The translations under genes and the position numbers were made by a program. Shown piece by piece: positions 25,663 to 34,100 of a stretch of DNA of 37,261 nt. Numbering within the stretch: position 1 is the first letter of the stretch; each line of letters begins with the position of its first letter. Source of the stretch: Bacteroidia bacterium. GTDB lineage: Bacteria > Bacteroidota > Bacteroidia > JADZBD01. The notes under the pieces were generated by a model. The model was given only the letters and a program-made list of their open reading frames with translations, was not told where the DNA came from and did not search any database. The stretch lies in assembly GCA_020054095.1 (NCBI GenBank), contig JAGVMA010000084.1:1-37261 (forward strand), given 5' to 3'.

Positions 25663-27086
25663 GCAGTAACGGTTGCTTTATTTTCTTTCGGTGCTTTATC
25701 TTTTATCACTTGTGCAAGCATCACGGCTTCGCACACTTCTTTTCCGTTAACGTAAGCAATGCCGCGCATGTTTACTAATCCTCTTCTGATGGGGCTTTCT
25801 AAATGAAGTTTGAAAACGATGGTATCGCCCGGTAATACTTTTTGCTTGAATTTTACACCATCAATTTTCATAAAGTAGGTGCTGTATAATTCCGGTTCGG
25901 TTACTTGCGATAGAGCAAAAATACCACCCACTTGTGCCATTGCTTCTATTTGCATTACACCCGGAAAAATCGGATTATCAGGAAAATGCCCTTGGAAAAA
26001 TGGCTCGTTCATGGTAACATTTTTTACGCCCACTATACTTGTTGCATCCATTTCTATCACTTTATCTACCATTAAAAACGGGTAACGATGCGGGAGCATT
26101 TTTGTAATGTCATTAATATCGTAAACAGGTTTTTTGCTTAAATCGAATTTTACAACTTGCTTGGTGCTGCGTTCTTTTTTTATGAGTTCTTTAATTTTTT
26201 TTGCGAAAGCTACATTGCCTGCATGCCCTGGGCGAGCAGCTAAAATATGTGCTTTTAACGGAACGCCCACCAGTGCCAAATCGCCAACTATATCTAAAAG
26301 TTTATGGCGCGCAGGTTCGTTATAATAGTGAAGTTGAGTGTTGTTTAATACGCCTCTGCCTTTTACTTCCACATCGGGTTTGTTAAATACTTTGCGCAAG
26401 TGGTCGAGTTTATCTTTAGGTACTTCTTTATCTACCATCACAATAGCGTTATCCAAATCGCCACCTTTTATTAAATTGTGAGCAAGCAGCGCTTCTAATT
26501 CATGTAAAAACACAAACGTGCGGCATTTTGCAATGTGCGATTTGAACTCGCGCACATTGTACATGGATGCATGTTGTGTACCAAGCAAATCGGAATTATA
26601 ATCTACCATCACCGTAATGCGATATTCTTCCTGCGGCACGGCAAGCATCTCCACTTTTTTATTTACATCTTCAAAAGCCAAATTTTCTTTTAACTCAAAA
26701 TAAATTCGTTCGGCAGTTTGTTCTGTTAATTCTGCTTTTTCAAGCACATCAATAAATGGTTGTGAGCTACCATCCATTATTGGTATTTCGGGGCCGTTAA
26801 TTTCTATCAGGCAATTGTCAATTTCTAAACCTACCAGAGCAGCTAAAGCATGTTCGGTTGTGCTAATTCTTGCTCCGTTTTGTTCAAGTGTAGTTCCACG
26901 TGCGGTATCTACCACATTATCCACATCGGCATCAATAATAGGTTTGCCTTCTAAATCGGCTCTACAAAATTTATATCCATGATTTTCGGGTGCAGGTAAA
27001 AAACTAAGCGTTACTTTTTTGCCTGTATGTAATCCAACTCCCGAAAGGGTTACAGGATTTTTTAGTGTTCGTTGTTTAACAGCCAT
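25659..27086 (-). CDS. Fused LpxC deacetylase / FabZ dehydratase
   Basis: A 475-residue fusion typical of Bacteroidota. Residues 1-310 are LpxC, the zinc deacetylase that commits UDP-acyl-GlcNAc to lipid A: LSGVGLHTGKKV, STTEHALAAL (zinc His), IMDGSSQPFID, HKLLDIVGDLAL (zinc His and Asp) and RPGHAGN (catalytic His). Residues about 325-475 are FabZ: MLPHRYPFLMVDKV, FFQGHFPDNPIFPGVMQIEA with the catalytic His and Glu, and GVKFKQKVLPGD. FabZ supplies acyl chains by dehydrating hydroxyacyl-ACP, so one protein sits at the branch between lipid A and fatty acid synthesis. TATATTCG upstream on the minus strand is one mismatch from a minus 7 box. Confidence 0.96.
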   Translation of the reverse strand: MAVKQRTLKNPVTLSGVGLHTGKKVTLSFLPAPENHGYKFCRADLEGKPIIDADVDNVVDTARGTTLEQNGARISTTEHALAALVGLEIDNCLIEINGPEIPIMDGSSQPFIDVLEKAELTEQTAERIYFELKENLAFEDVNKKVEMLAVPQEEYRITVMVDYNSDLLGTQHASMYNVREFKSHIAKCRTFVFLHELEALLAHNLIKGGDLDNAIVMVDKEVPKDKLDHLRKVFNKPDVEVKGRGVLNNTQLHYYNEPARHKLLDIVGDLALVGVPLKAHILAARPGHAGNVAFAKKIKELIKKERSTKQVVKFDLSKKPVYDINDITKMLPHRYPFLMVDKVIEMDATSIVGVKNVTMNEPFFQGHFPDNPIFPGVMQIEAMAQVGGIFALSQVTEPELYSTYFMKIDGVKFKQKVLPGDTIVFKLHLESPIRRGLVNMRGIAYVNGKEVCEAVMLAQVIKDKAPKENKATVTA

Positions 27087-27136
27087 CGTATTGGTGTGGT
27101 GATTTTGTGCGTTACGAATATAATATAATGTGCAAG

Positions 27137-27700
27137 TTAAAAAGCAATATAATCGCCTTCTTTTACACCATGTTTTTCACAATAGCCCGCATTTACTTCC
27201 ACCACGTATTGGGCATCATAAGTAGATGGTACATTTTCTTGCGAAAGCACTTTTGTGTTTTTTGCAATAGTTACAATTTTTCGGTTTTCGTCAACATAAA
27301 TTATGTCGAGTGATATATAAGTGTTTTTCATCCAAAAGTTTTGCGGCTCGGGGTATGGAAAAATAAAAAGCATACCGCGGTTTTCGTTCATTGCTTTTCG
27401 GTACATTAATCCTTGCATGCGTTTGGCATCATTGTCAGCAATCTCAATATCTATTTTTGATATTTCAGTACGCTCTTTGGCTGCTAAAAAACGCAACTCG
27501 GCATGTTTTACAAACTGCGGTTCTGTGTTAGTTTCTACAGCAGTGCTGTCGCCAATATAGGTAACTATTGGTTTGTTGGTGCTTGTGTGTCGTTTGGTGG
27601 TGTTAAAAAATCCAATTACATAATAGCTTAAGAAAATAACTACAAGTGTAATAACGCCTACTGCCTTCCAATTAATAGTCGGTTTTGTTTTTTTGTTCAT
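27137..27700 (-). CDS. DUF192 family membrane-anchored protein
   Basis: A 187-residue protein with one N-terminal hydrophobic helix (about 15-35, VITLVVIFLSYYVIGFF), a linker of about 30 residues, and a DUF192 domain (about 75-187). Typical pieces are IEIADNDAKRMQGLMYRK, GMLFIFPYPEPQNFWMKNT, DIIYVDENRKIV, and YVVEVNAGYCEKHGVKEGD at the end. The domain probably faces the periplasm. No enzymatic function is established for DUF192. A perfect TAATTTTG box (27706-27713) lies 5 nt upstream of its start codon. Confidence 0.85.
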   Translation of the reverse strand: MNKKTKPTINWKAVGVITLVVIFLSYYVIGFFNTTKRHTSTNKPIVTYIGDSTAVETNTEPQFVKHAELRFLAAKERTEISKIDIEIADNDAKRMQGLMYRKAMNENRGMLFIFPYPEPQNFWMKNTYISLDIIYVDENRKIVTIAKNTKVLSQENVPSTYDAQYVVEVNAGYCEKHGVKEGDYIAF

Positions 27701-27705
27701 CGGTA

Positions 27706-27713
27706 CAAAATTA
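27706..27713 (-). promoter_or_regulatory. Possible minus 7 box for the DUF192 gene
   Basis: The minus strand reads TAATTTTG, a perfect TAnnTTTG, but it ends only 5 nt before the ATG at 27700, so the transcript would have almost no leader. No TTTG is seen at the expected upstream distance. Confidence 0.35.
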
Positions 27714-27788
27714 ATAGTTTTTTGGCGCGACTGATTTTCTATATCAATCAGGACAATATACTTGGCAATAGAATAATTAAATTTGGCA

Positions 27789-28736
27789 ATGCGAAAATTT
27801 TTTAAGCGCGTAGGTTATACTTTTTTCATTTTACTGGTGCTTGTGATGGCGCTTCCGTTTTTCTTTTCGGTAACGCAGCAAAGTTTGGCTGCCGATTTTA
27901 AACCTTTCCCCGAAAGTAAATTTGCATTGATAGATGATGTACGCTACCATTTCAGAGAATGGAACTCAAGCGGAAGTAAAGGAAATATTTTGTTTGTTCA
28001 TGGTTTTTCGGGTTCCACATTTTCGTGGCGAAGAAATATTGACACGCTTATTGATGCAGATTACCGCGTGTTGGCTATTGATTTGCCGCCATTCGGCTAC
28101 AGCGATAGAAATACTGAAATAAATTTTTCGGCCACAGCTAATGGCTTGCGAATTTGGAAATTGCTCGACTCGCTTGATACACGCAAATGGACAGTAGTAG
28201 GTCATTCAATGGGTGCAGGCGTGGTAACCGCCATGGCTGCCATGCGCCCTGCCCGAACACAATCATTAATTTTAGTTGATGGCGTTTATTTTGGCGAACA
28301 AGGTGGAAGCAAACTTATTTCGTTCGTTGCTAACCGTTCGGTAACAAAAAGATGGGCCGAAGTAATTGGCAAGCATTTTTTCTATAATCAAAAAAAGTTT
28401 ACCGATTTACTTACATCGGCTTATTCAGCTCCCGCTGATTCATTAGCGGCAGCCGGCTACCTCCAGCCCTTTTTAATTAAAGGAACCGCTTCCGGAATAC
28501 TCTCAATGGTAAATTCAAAAGAAATTGTAAACCTCAATTTAGATAAACTAACCATGCCCATTCAAATTATCTGGGGAACAAACGATACCTGGGTGAGCAG
28601 CCAAAGCGGACAATCGTTCATGAAGCGTTTCCCTGATTCAGAATTTATTTTTATTGATGGTGCCGGCCACTGCCCCATGGAAACACATGCACCGCAATTT
28701 AATGTAGCTTTGTTAGAGTTTTTGAACGCGAATTAA
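27789..28736 (+). CDS. Alpha/beta hydrolase
   Basis: A 315-residue hydrolase with an N-terminal hydrophobic segment (about 8-30, GYTFFILLVLVMALPFFF) that anchors or exports it. LFVHGFSGSTFSWR is the oxyanion-hole motif, VVGHSMGAGVVTAM holds the nucleophilic Ser, IIWGTNDTWV the acidic residue, and GAGHCPMETHAPQFN the catalytic His, so the triad is complete. The substrate is unknown; haloperoxidase/MhpC-like enzymes are closest in pattern. The ATG at 27789 is preferred to the in-frame TTG at 27783. The next gene begins 1 nt after its stop. Confidence 0.88.
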   Translation: MRKFFKRVGYTFFILLVLVMALPFFFSVTQQSLAADFKPFPESKFALIDDVRYHFREWNSSGSKGNILFVHGFSGSTFSWRRNIDTLIDADYRVLAIDLPPFGYSDRNTEINFSATANGLRIWKLLDSLDTRKWTVVGHSMGAGVVTAMAAMRPARTQSLILVDGVYFGEQGGSKLISFVANRSVTKRWAEVIGKHFFYNQKKFTDLLTSAYSAPADSLAAAGYLQPFLIKGTASGILSMVNSKEIVNLNLDKLTMPIQIIWGTNDTWVSSQSGQSFMKRFPDSEFIFIDGAGHCPMETHAPQFNVALLEFLNAN

Positions 28737-28737
28737 A

Positions 28738-29235
28738 TTGAAAAGAATAGCATTAATCTCTGACACGCATAATTTTTTAGACCCAAAGCTTTTTAAATAC
28801 GTTGACCAGTGCCACGAAATATGGCATGCAGGCGATATAGGAACGATAGCTATTACCGATGAACTTCAAAAACACAAACCCGTAAAAGCTGTGTACGGAA
28901 ATATTGATGGACATGATGTGCGTGCCGTGTGGCCACGCGATTTACGTTTTAATTGCGAAGGCATGGATGTGCTCATTACTCATATTGGCGGTTATCCCGG
29001 AAGATATTCGCACTTTATTAAAGATATTATTACCGCTAATCCACCTCAGCTTTTTATCTGCGGCCATTCGCACATACTTAAAGTAATGCCCGATAAAAAA
29101 TTAAACTTACTGCACATTAATCCGGGTGCGGCAGGAGTGCACGGCTTTCATAAAGTAAAAACAATGGTGCGTTTTACAATTGATAGTGGTGCCGTAAAAG
29201 ATTTGGAAGCAATAGAATTTGGATTACGCGCTTAG
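28738..29235 (+). CDS. YfcE/MJ0936-type metallophosphoesterase
   Basis: A 165-residue calcineurin-like phosphodiesterase. All metal motifs are seen: ALISDTHNFLD, EIWHAGDIG, AVYGNIDGHDVR, LITHIGGYPG and FICGHSHI, with HINPGAAG following. Enzymes of this group hydrolyse phosphodiesters with two metal ions in the cytoplasm; the natural substrate is usually unknown. It starts with TTG 1 nt after the hydrolase stop, so it is translationally coupled to it. Confidence 0.92.
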   Translation: MKRIALISDTHNFLDPKLFKYVDQCHEIWHAGDIGTIAITDELQKHKPVKAVYGNIDGHDVRAVWPRDLRFNCEGMDVLITHIGGYPGRYSHFIKDIITANPPQLFICGHSHILKVMPDKKLNLLHINPGAAGVHGFHKVKTMVRFTIDSGAVKDLEAIEFGLRA

Positions 29236-29263
29236 CGTTAACATCGCATTGTTATAAAATTTT

Positions 29264-29281
29264 AAGCGCCACCGCTTTTTT
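29264..29281 (+). terminator. Weak intrinsic terminator after the phosphoesterase gene
   Basis: AAGCG (29264-29268), loop CCAC, CGCTT (29273-29277), then more Ts to 29281. The stem is only 5 bp, so efficiency is uncertain. Confidence 0.45.
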
Positions 29282-29320
29282 ATCTGCCTGCAAAATTTAA
29301 GTTTACTGAAAACAAAATTT

Positions 29321-30688
29321 ATGCGCGTACACTTAATAGCAATTGGCGGAAGCGCTATGCACAACATGGCCATAGCAATGCATAAAAAAGGATATGAAGT
29401 AACCGGCTCGGACGATGAAATTTTTGAGCCATCAAAAACCCGCCTCGCCAATCTTAACTTGTTGCCCACAGAAATAGGTTGGTTTCCTGAGAAAATTAAT
29501 GCAACAATTGATGCTGTTATTTTAGGCATGCACGCCCGTGCAGATAACCCGGAATTGGCAAAAGCAAAAGAATTGGAACTGAAAATTTATTCGTATCCCG
29601 AATATATTTATGAGCAAACAAAAAATAAAACCAGAATTGTAATAGGTGGCAGCCATGGCAAAACCACTATCACATCCATGATTTTGCATGTTTTTAAACA
29701 TGCCGGCATTGATTGCGATTACATGGTGGGCGCACAGTTACAAGGTTTTGATGCAATGGTGAAATTAACTGAAGGAGCAAAATTTGCAATTATCGAAGGC
29801 GATGAGTATCTGTCATCACCAATTGACAGGCGACCGAAGTTTCATCTGTACTATCCCAATATTGCTATCATCAGCGGCATTGCCTGGGATCACATTAATG
29901 TTTTTCCCACCTTCGATAATTATGTTGATCAGTTTAGAATTTACATCAATAAAATTACCGATGGCGGTTCGCTTATCTATTGCGAAAACGATGCGGAAGT
30001 AAAAAAACTTGCCGAAGAAGAAAAGCAGAAAAACAGAATAAAACTTTTTTCATACAGCACACCCGATTATAAAATTGAAAACGGAATCACCATTTTAAAA
30101 AATCAAATTCCGCTTTTAGTTTTTGGCGAACACAATTTAATGAATTTCAATGCTGCAAAATTGGCTTGTGAGCAAGCCGGTATAAGTGAGTCTGTTATTT
30201 ACGATGCTATAAAATCGTTTAAAGGCGCAGCAAAGCGGCTAGAGCTTGTTGCGAAAAACGAAACCACTGCCGTTTACAAAGATTTTGCACACTCGCCATC
30301 AAAGCTAAAAGCAACCACTGCTGCCATGAAACAACAATACCCTAAGCGCAAATTAATTGCCTGCATGGAATTGCACACCTTTAGCAGTTTGAACGAAAAC
30401 TTTTTGGCTGAATATAAAAATGCAATGGCCGATGCCGATGAAGCAATTGTTTATTTTAACCCACATACCATCGAACATAAAAAGCTAAAGCCGATAACAA
30501 GCGAGCAAGTGAAAATGGCTTTTGCATCTGATAACGTAACCGTTTTTACTGATTCTGATAAAATAAAAGCCAAATTACTCAGCAAAACCTGGCAAAATGC
30601 TAACCTGCTTTTAATGACCTCCGGAAATTTCGATGGCTTAGACTTCATAGCTCTGTCAAAATCGATCGTTTTTAATCTAATTATCTGA
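29321..30688 (+). CDS. mpl: Murein tripeptide ligase Mpl
   Basis: Mur-ligase family enzyme of 455 residues that attaches recycled L-Ala-gamma-D-Glu-meso-DAP to UDP-MurNAc. VHLIAIGGSAMHNMA is the N-terminal Rossmann motif shared with MurC, GGSHGKTTITSMIL is the ATP-binding P-loop (about 110-123), EGDEYLSSPIDRRPKF and SGIAWDHINVFPT are the Mpl-type central motifs, and VYKDFAHSPSKLKA and ACMELHTFSSLN lie in the C-terminal domain. The motif EGDEY...DRRPKF distinguishes it from MurC. It acts in peptidoglycan recycling in the cytoplasm and follows the phosphoesterase gene after 85 nt and a weak terminator. Confidence 0.93.
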   Translation: MRVHLIAIGGSAMHNMAIAMHKKGYEVTGSDDEIFEPSKTRLANLNLLPTEIGWFPEKINATIDAVILGMHARADNPELAKAKELELKIYSYPEYIYEQTKNKTRIVIGGSHGKTTITSMILHVFKHAGIDCDYMVGAQLQGFDAMVKLTEGAKFAIIEGDEYLSSPIDRRPKFHLYYPNIAIISGIAWDHINVFPTFDNYVDQFRIYINKITDGGSLIYCENDAEVKKLAEEEKQKNRIKLFSYSTPDYKIENGITILKNQIPLLVFGEHNLMNFNAAKLACEQAGISESVIYDAIKSFKGAAKRLELVAKNETTAVYKDFAHSPSKLKATTAAMKQQYPKRKLIACMELHTFSSLNENFLAEYKNAMADADEAIVYFNPHTIEHKKLKPITSEQVKMAFASDNVTVFTDSDKIKAKLLSKTWQNANLLLMTSGNFDGLDFIALSKSIVFNLII

Positions 30689-30698
30689 ATTTCATTTA

Positions 30699-30714
30699 AT
30701 TAACAATTGTTAAT
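30699..30714. promoter_or_regulatory. 16-bp perfect palindrome, possible operator
   Basis: ATTAACAATTGTTAAT is a perfect palindrome in the 93-nt gap between mpl and the small secreted gene, 67 nt before that gene's ATG. It could bind a dimeric regulator. AT-richness makes chance palindromes easier, so this is tentative. Confidence 0.35.
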
Positions 30715-30781
30715 AATTAGCAGTTGGATGATGCAACTTTTCGCTGATTTGTTTGGTCTTTTAGATACAAACCTCTGGAAG

Positions 30782-31120
30782 ATGAAAAAAATTACACCCC
30801 TGATTTTATTCTTTTTTGCATTTAGTTTTAGTGCAATTGCACAAACAAACAACAATGGTAATACCCAGCCGCCCGATGCCATTGGTTATAGTTTCACTAT
30901 AACCAATGGCGTTAATAATGCCGATGATGCACTGCGACTGGATAACATATTGTTGTCGTTACAAGATATGGTGCTTTATGCCAAAACCGATGCAGTTACT
31001 AAAAAAACCGAAGTAAGAGTTGTTGACCAGCGTATCGTTTACGAATCAATAAAATATTTTGTTGAAAAAAACGGATTTGCCGCCTCAGCTAATTACATTT
31101 TTTTAGATGATGCACACTAA
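30782..31120 (+). CDS. Small secreted protein, function unknown
   Basis: A 112-residue protein starting at MKKITPLILFFFAFSFSAIA with cleavage before QTNNNG; the in-frame extension to 30707 is rejected because it would bury this signal peptide. The mature part (about 90 residues) contains GYSFTITNGVNNADDALRLD and MVLYAKTDAVTKKTEVRVVD, mixed alpha/beta, with no Cys and no known motif recognised. It lies 41 nt before the giant SprB-repeat gene on the same strand, so the two may be transcribed together and act together at the surface. Confidence 0.7.
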   Translation: MKKITPLILFFFAFSFSAIAQTNNNGNTQPPDAIGYSFTITNGVNNADDALRLDNILLSLQDMVLYAKTDAVTKKTEVRVVDQRIVYESIKYFVEKNGFAASANYIFLDDAH

Positions 31121-31161
31121 GCAAAACTAATCTACACGCACACTTACAAAACTGCCCCCCG

Positions 31162-34100
31162 ATGAAAAAATACTTACTCTCACTGCTACTGATAGTAATA
31201 ACCGCAGCAAATAGCTTTGCACAAGGCGGAAATTCTTGTGCTGCAGCACAAGCCAACCCATCTGCATTACCTTTTAATTATACAGGCCAAAGTACTTGTA
31301 GTTCTACCAATTCATATACCGGAACCAATGGTTGCTTATCTACAACTTATTATACAGCTAATAACTGGTACTATTATTTTTGTGCTACGCAAAACGGTTA
31401 TGTAACCATTAATGTTCCGGTTACCACTAGCACATTAGCAGCTTACCCATCGGTATCGGTTTTTTCCGGTTGCCCCACATCGGGAGGACAATGTCTTGCA
31501 GCGGCTTATGCCTATGCTCCGGCAAATACAACCACTACTGTATCGGTTACAGTTCAGGTAAATGCCAATCAATGTTATTTCGTAGTTATTGATGGTTACT
31601 ATTTTGCAAGTTCTTATGCGCAGTGTTTTAATTTTAGTGTAAATAGCACTTTTACACCCATACCTGTTCAAGCGGGATGTACCAATATGAATTTTGAAGC
31701 AGGTAATCTTACCGGTTGGTTTTGCACCACCGGCCAATCAGTAACCGGATGTACTACTTGTCCCACACCTACTTATAACCAAACTGCAATAGGAGTTGTA
31801 GCCGGCCGGCACACTATTATGACAGGCGGTAACGACCCATGCGGAGGTTTCCCATGTGTGGCACCGGGCGGTAGTTTCTCAGCTCGCTTAGGAAATAATT
31901 CTACAGGCGCACAAGGTGAACGCATGAGTCAAACTTTTACCGTATCGGCAGCAAATGCAAGTTTTACTTATAAATATGCAGTAGTATTGCAGGATCCAAG
32001 CCATCAGCCGTATCAACAACCATTTTTTCAGGCAATAATGCGCGATGGAAGCGGAAACATCATTCCATGTTCGCAGTTTATTGTTTCTGCGGCTGCCAAC
32101 CTTAGTGGATTTTTCAACTCTACTAGTTGTGCATCGGTGCGTTATAAACCATGGACAACTGTAAACGTAGATTTAACGGGCTATATAGGCCAAAACGTAA
32201 CCATTGAATTTACTACAGGCGATTGCAGCGCGGGTGCTCACTATGGCTATGCCTATATTGATTGCGAATGTGCACCATCTTTATTACAAGCTAATAACGA
32301 CACTATCTGCCAAGGGCAATGCGCTACTTTATCTGCTCCTGTTGGCTATCAATCTTATTCTTGGGCACCGGTAAACAATACTACTACAAGTATCACTGTT
32401 TGCCCCACTGCTACCACTATTTATACTTTAACATTAACTGCATTTAACGGTTGCACCACTCAAAATCGCGATACAATATGGGTAATGGCAAACCCTACAG
32501 CTAACTTCACAGTGAGTGCGCCACAATGTAACACGCCAATTACCATTACCAATAACTCATCGGTGGCGCTGCCGAGTACTATCACTAACTGGAACTGGAC
32601 TTTTCCGGGTGGTAGTCCATCATCATCCACAGCACAAAACCCAAGCAATATTACTTACAGCACACCGGGTACCTATACTATAACGCTTGTCGTTACTACC
32701 CAAGCCGGATGTACGGCCACATTTACGCAAACCATCGTAATACCACCTTGTAACCCGCAGGTGGTTGTAAGCGGAGGCTCTGTTTGTACGGGAGGATGTA
32801 TGACTTTAACAGCCACACCATCATCAGGCAACCCGCCATATAGTTTTGTTTGGTCGCCCAATATTGGAACCACATCAAGCGTGCAAGCGTGCCCTACAGC
32901 AACTACTATATATACTGTTACCATTACCGATGCACAAAACCAAACAGCTACCGATACGGTTCAGGTAATAGTAATGCCACCTATCAATATTAATATGACG
33001 AGCACCACCGTATTGTGTTTTAGCGGCACGGCATCTGCAACAGCTACACCTACTAATGGTAATGCACCTTACACATATTTGTGGAACAATGCACAAACTA
33101 CACAAACTGCCACCGGTTTAGTAGCCGGAACTTACAGTGTAACCGTAACCGATGCCACCGGATGTACGGGAACTGCAACCATCACCATTACACAACCACC
33201 ACAACTTACCGTTAGTGCTACATCTACAAACGTATCCTGCTTTGGCGGAAACGATGGAACAGGCACAGCAACTGCAAATGGTGGAGCAACACCTTATAAC
33301 TACAACTGGGCACCAAGCGGTGGAAACGCTGCTACCGCAACAGGATTAACAGCAGTTACATACACAGTAACCGTAACCGATGCAAACGGATGTACAGCAA
33401 CAGCCACCATCACAGTTACCGAACCTACGCTGCTCATCGCATCGGTAGCTGGTTTTGATGCTACTTGCTTTGGCGCATGCAATGGCCAGGCAGTTACTAT
33501 TCCATCGGGTGGAACTACGCCATACGCATATTCATGGGCGCCATTGGGTGGAAACGCACCAAGTGCTGTAAATTTATGTGCAGGTTCTTACACAGTGTTT
33601 ATTACCGATGCAAACGGTTGTACCTTCAGCGGAACAGCTACTGTTAACGAACCACCTGCATTGGTCTTAGGTTACACTGCCGTTACAGCAAGTTGCATGC
33701 AAGCAGATGGAAGTGCCAACGTAACTGCATCGGGCGGAACACCAACTTACGCTTATGCATGGAACCCGAATGTGAGCACAACTAACAGTGCCAATAATAT
33801 TTTTCCGGGCACTTATACTGTTACCGTTACAGATGCTAACGGCTGTTCGGATACAATACATGTAGTAGTTCCAAACCAGCCGGGTGTGGTAGCAAGCATC
33901 ACAGCATTTACCAATGTAACTTGCTTTGGCTTTTGCGATGGCTTCGCCACAGCATCGGCTATAAACGGAACTGCACCTTATACTTATAACTGGACACCAA
34001 GCGGAGGCACCAGTACAACAGCCACCGGCTTGTGCGCAGGTACTTATACATTTACTGTTACCGATGCCACAGGATGTATTGATACAGCAATAGTAAACAT

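Noticed and set aside
27731-27751. CTGATT...AATCAG inverted repeat between divergent genes
   Set aside because: Only 6-bp arms with a 9-nt loop in AT-rich DNA; chance is likely.
27778-27785. TAAATTTG box before the alpha/beta hydrolase
   Set aside because: It ends 3 nt before the ATG at 27789, too close for a normal leader, and no upstream TTTG is suitably spaced.
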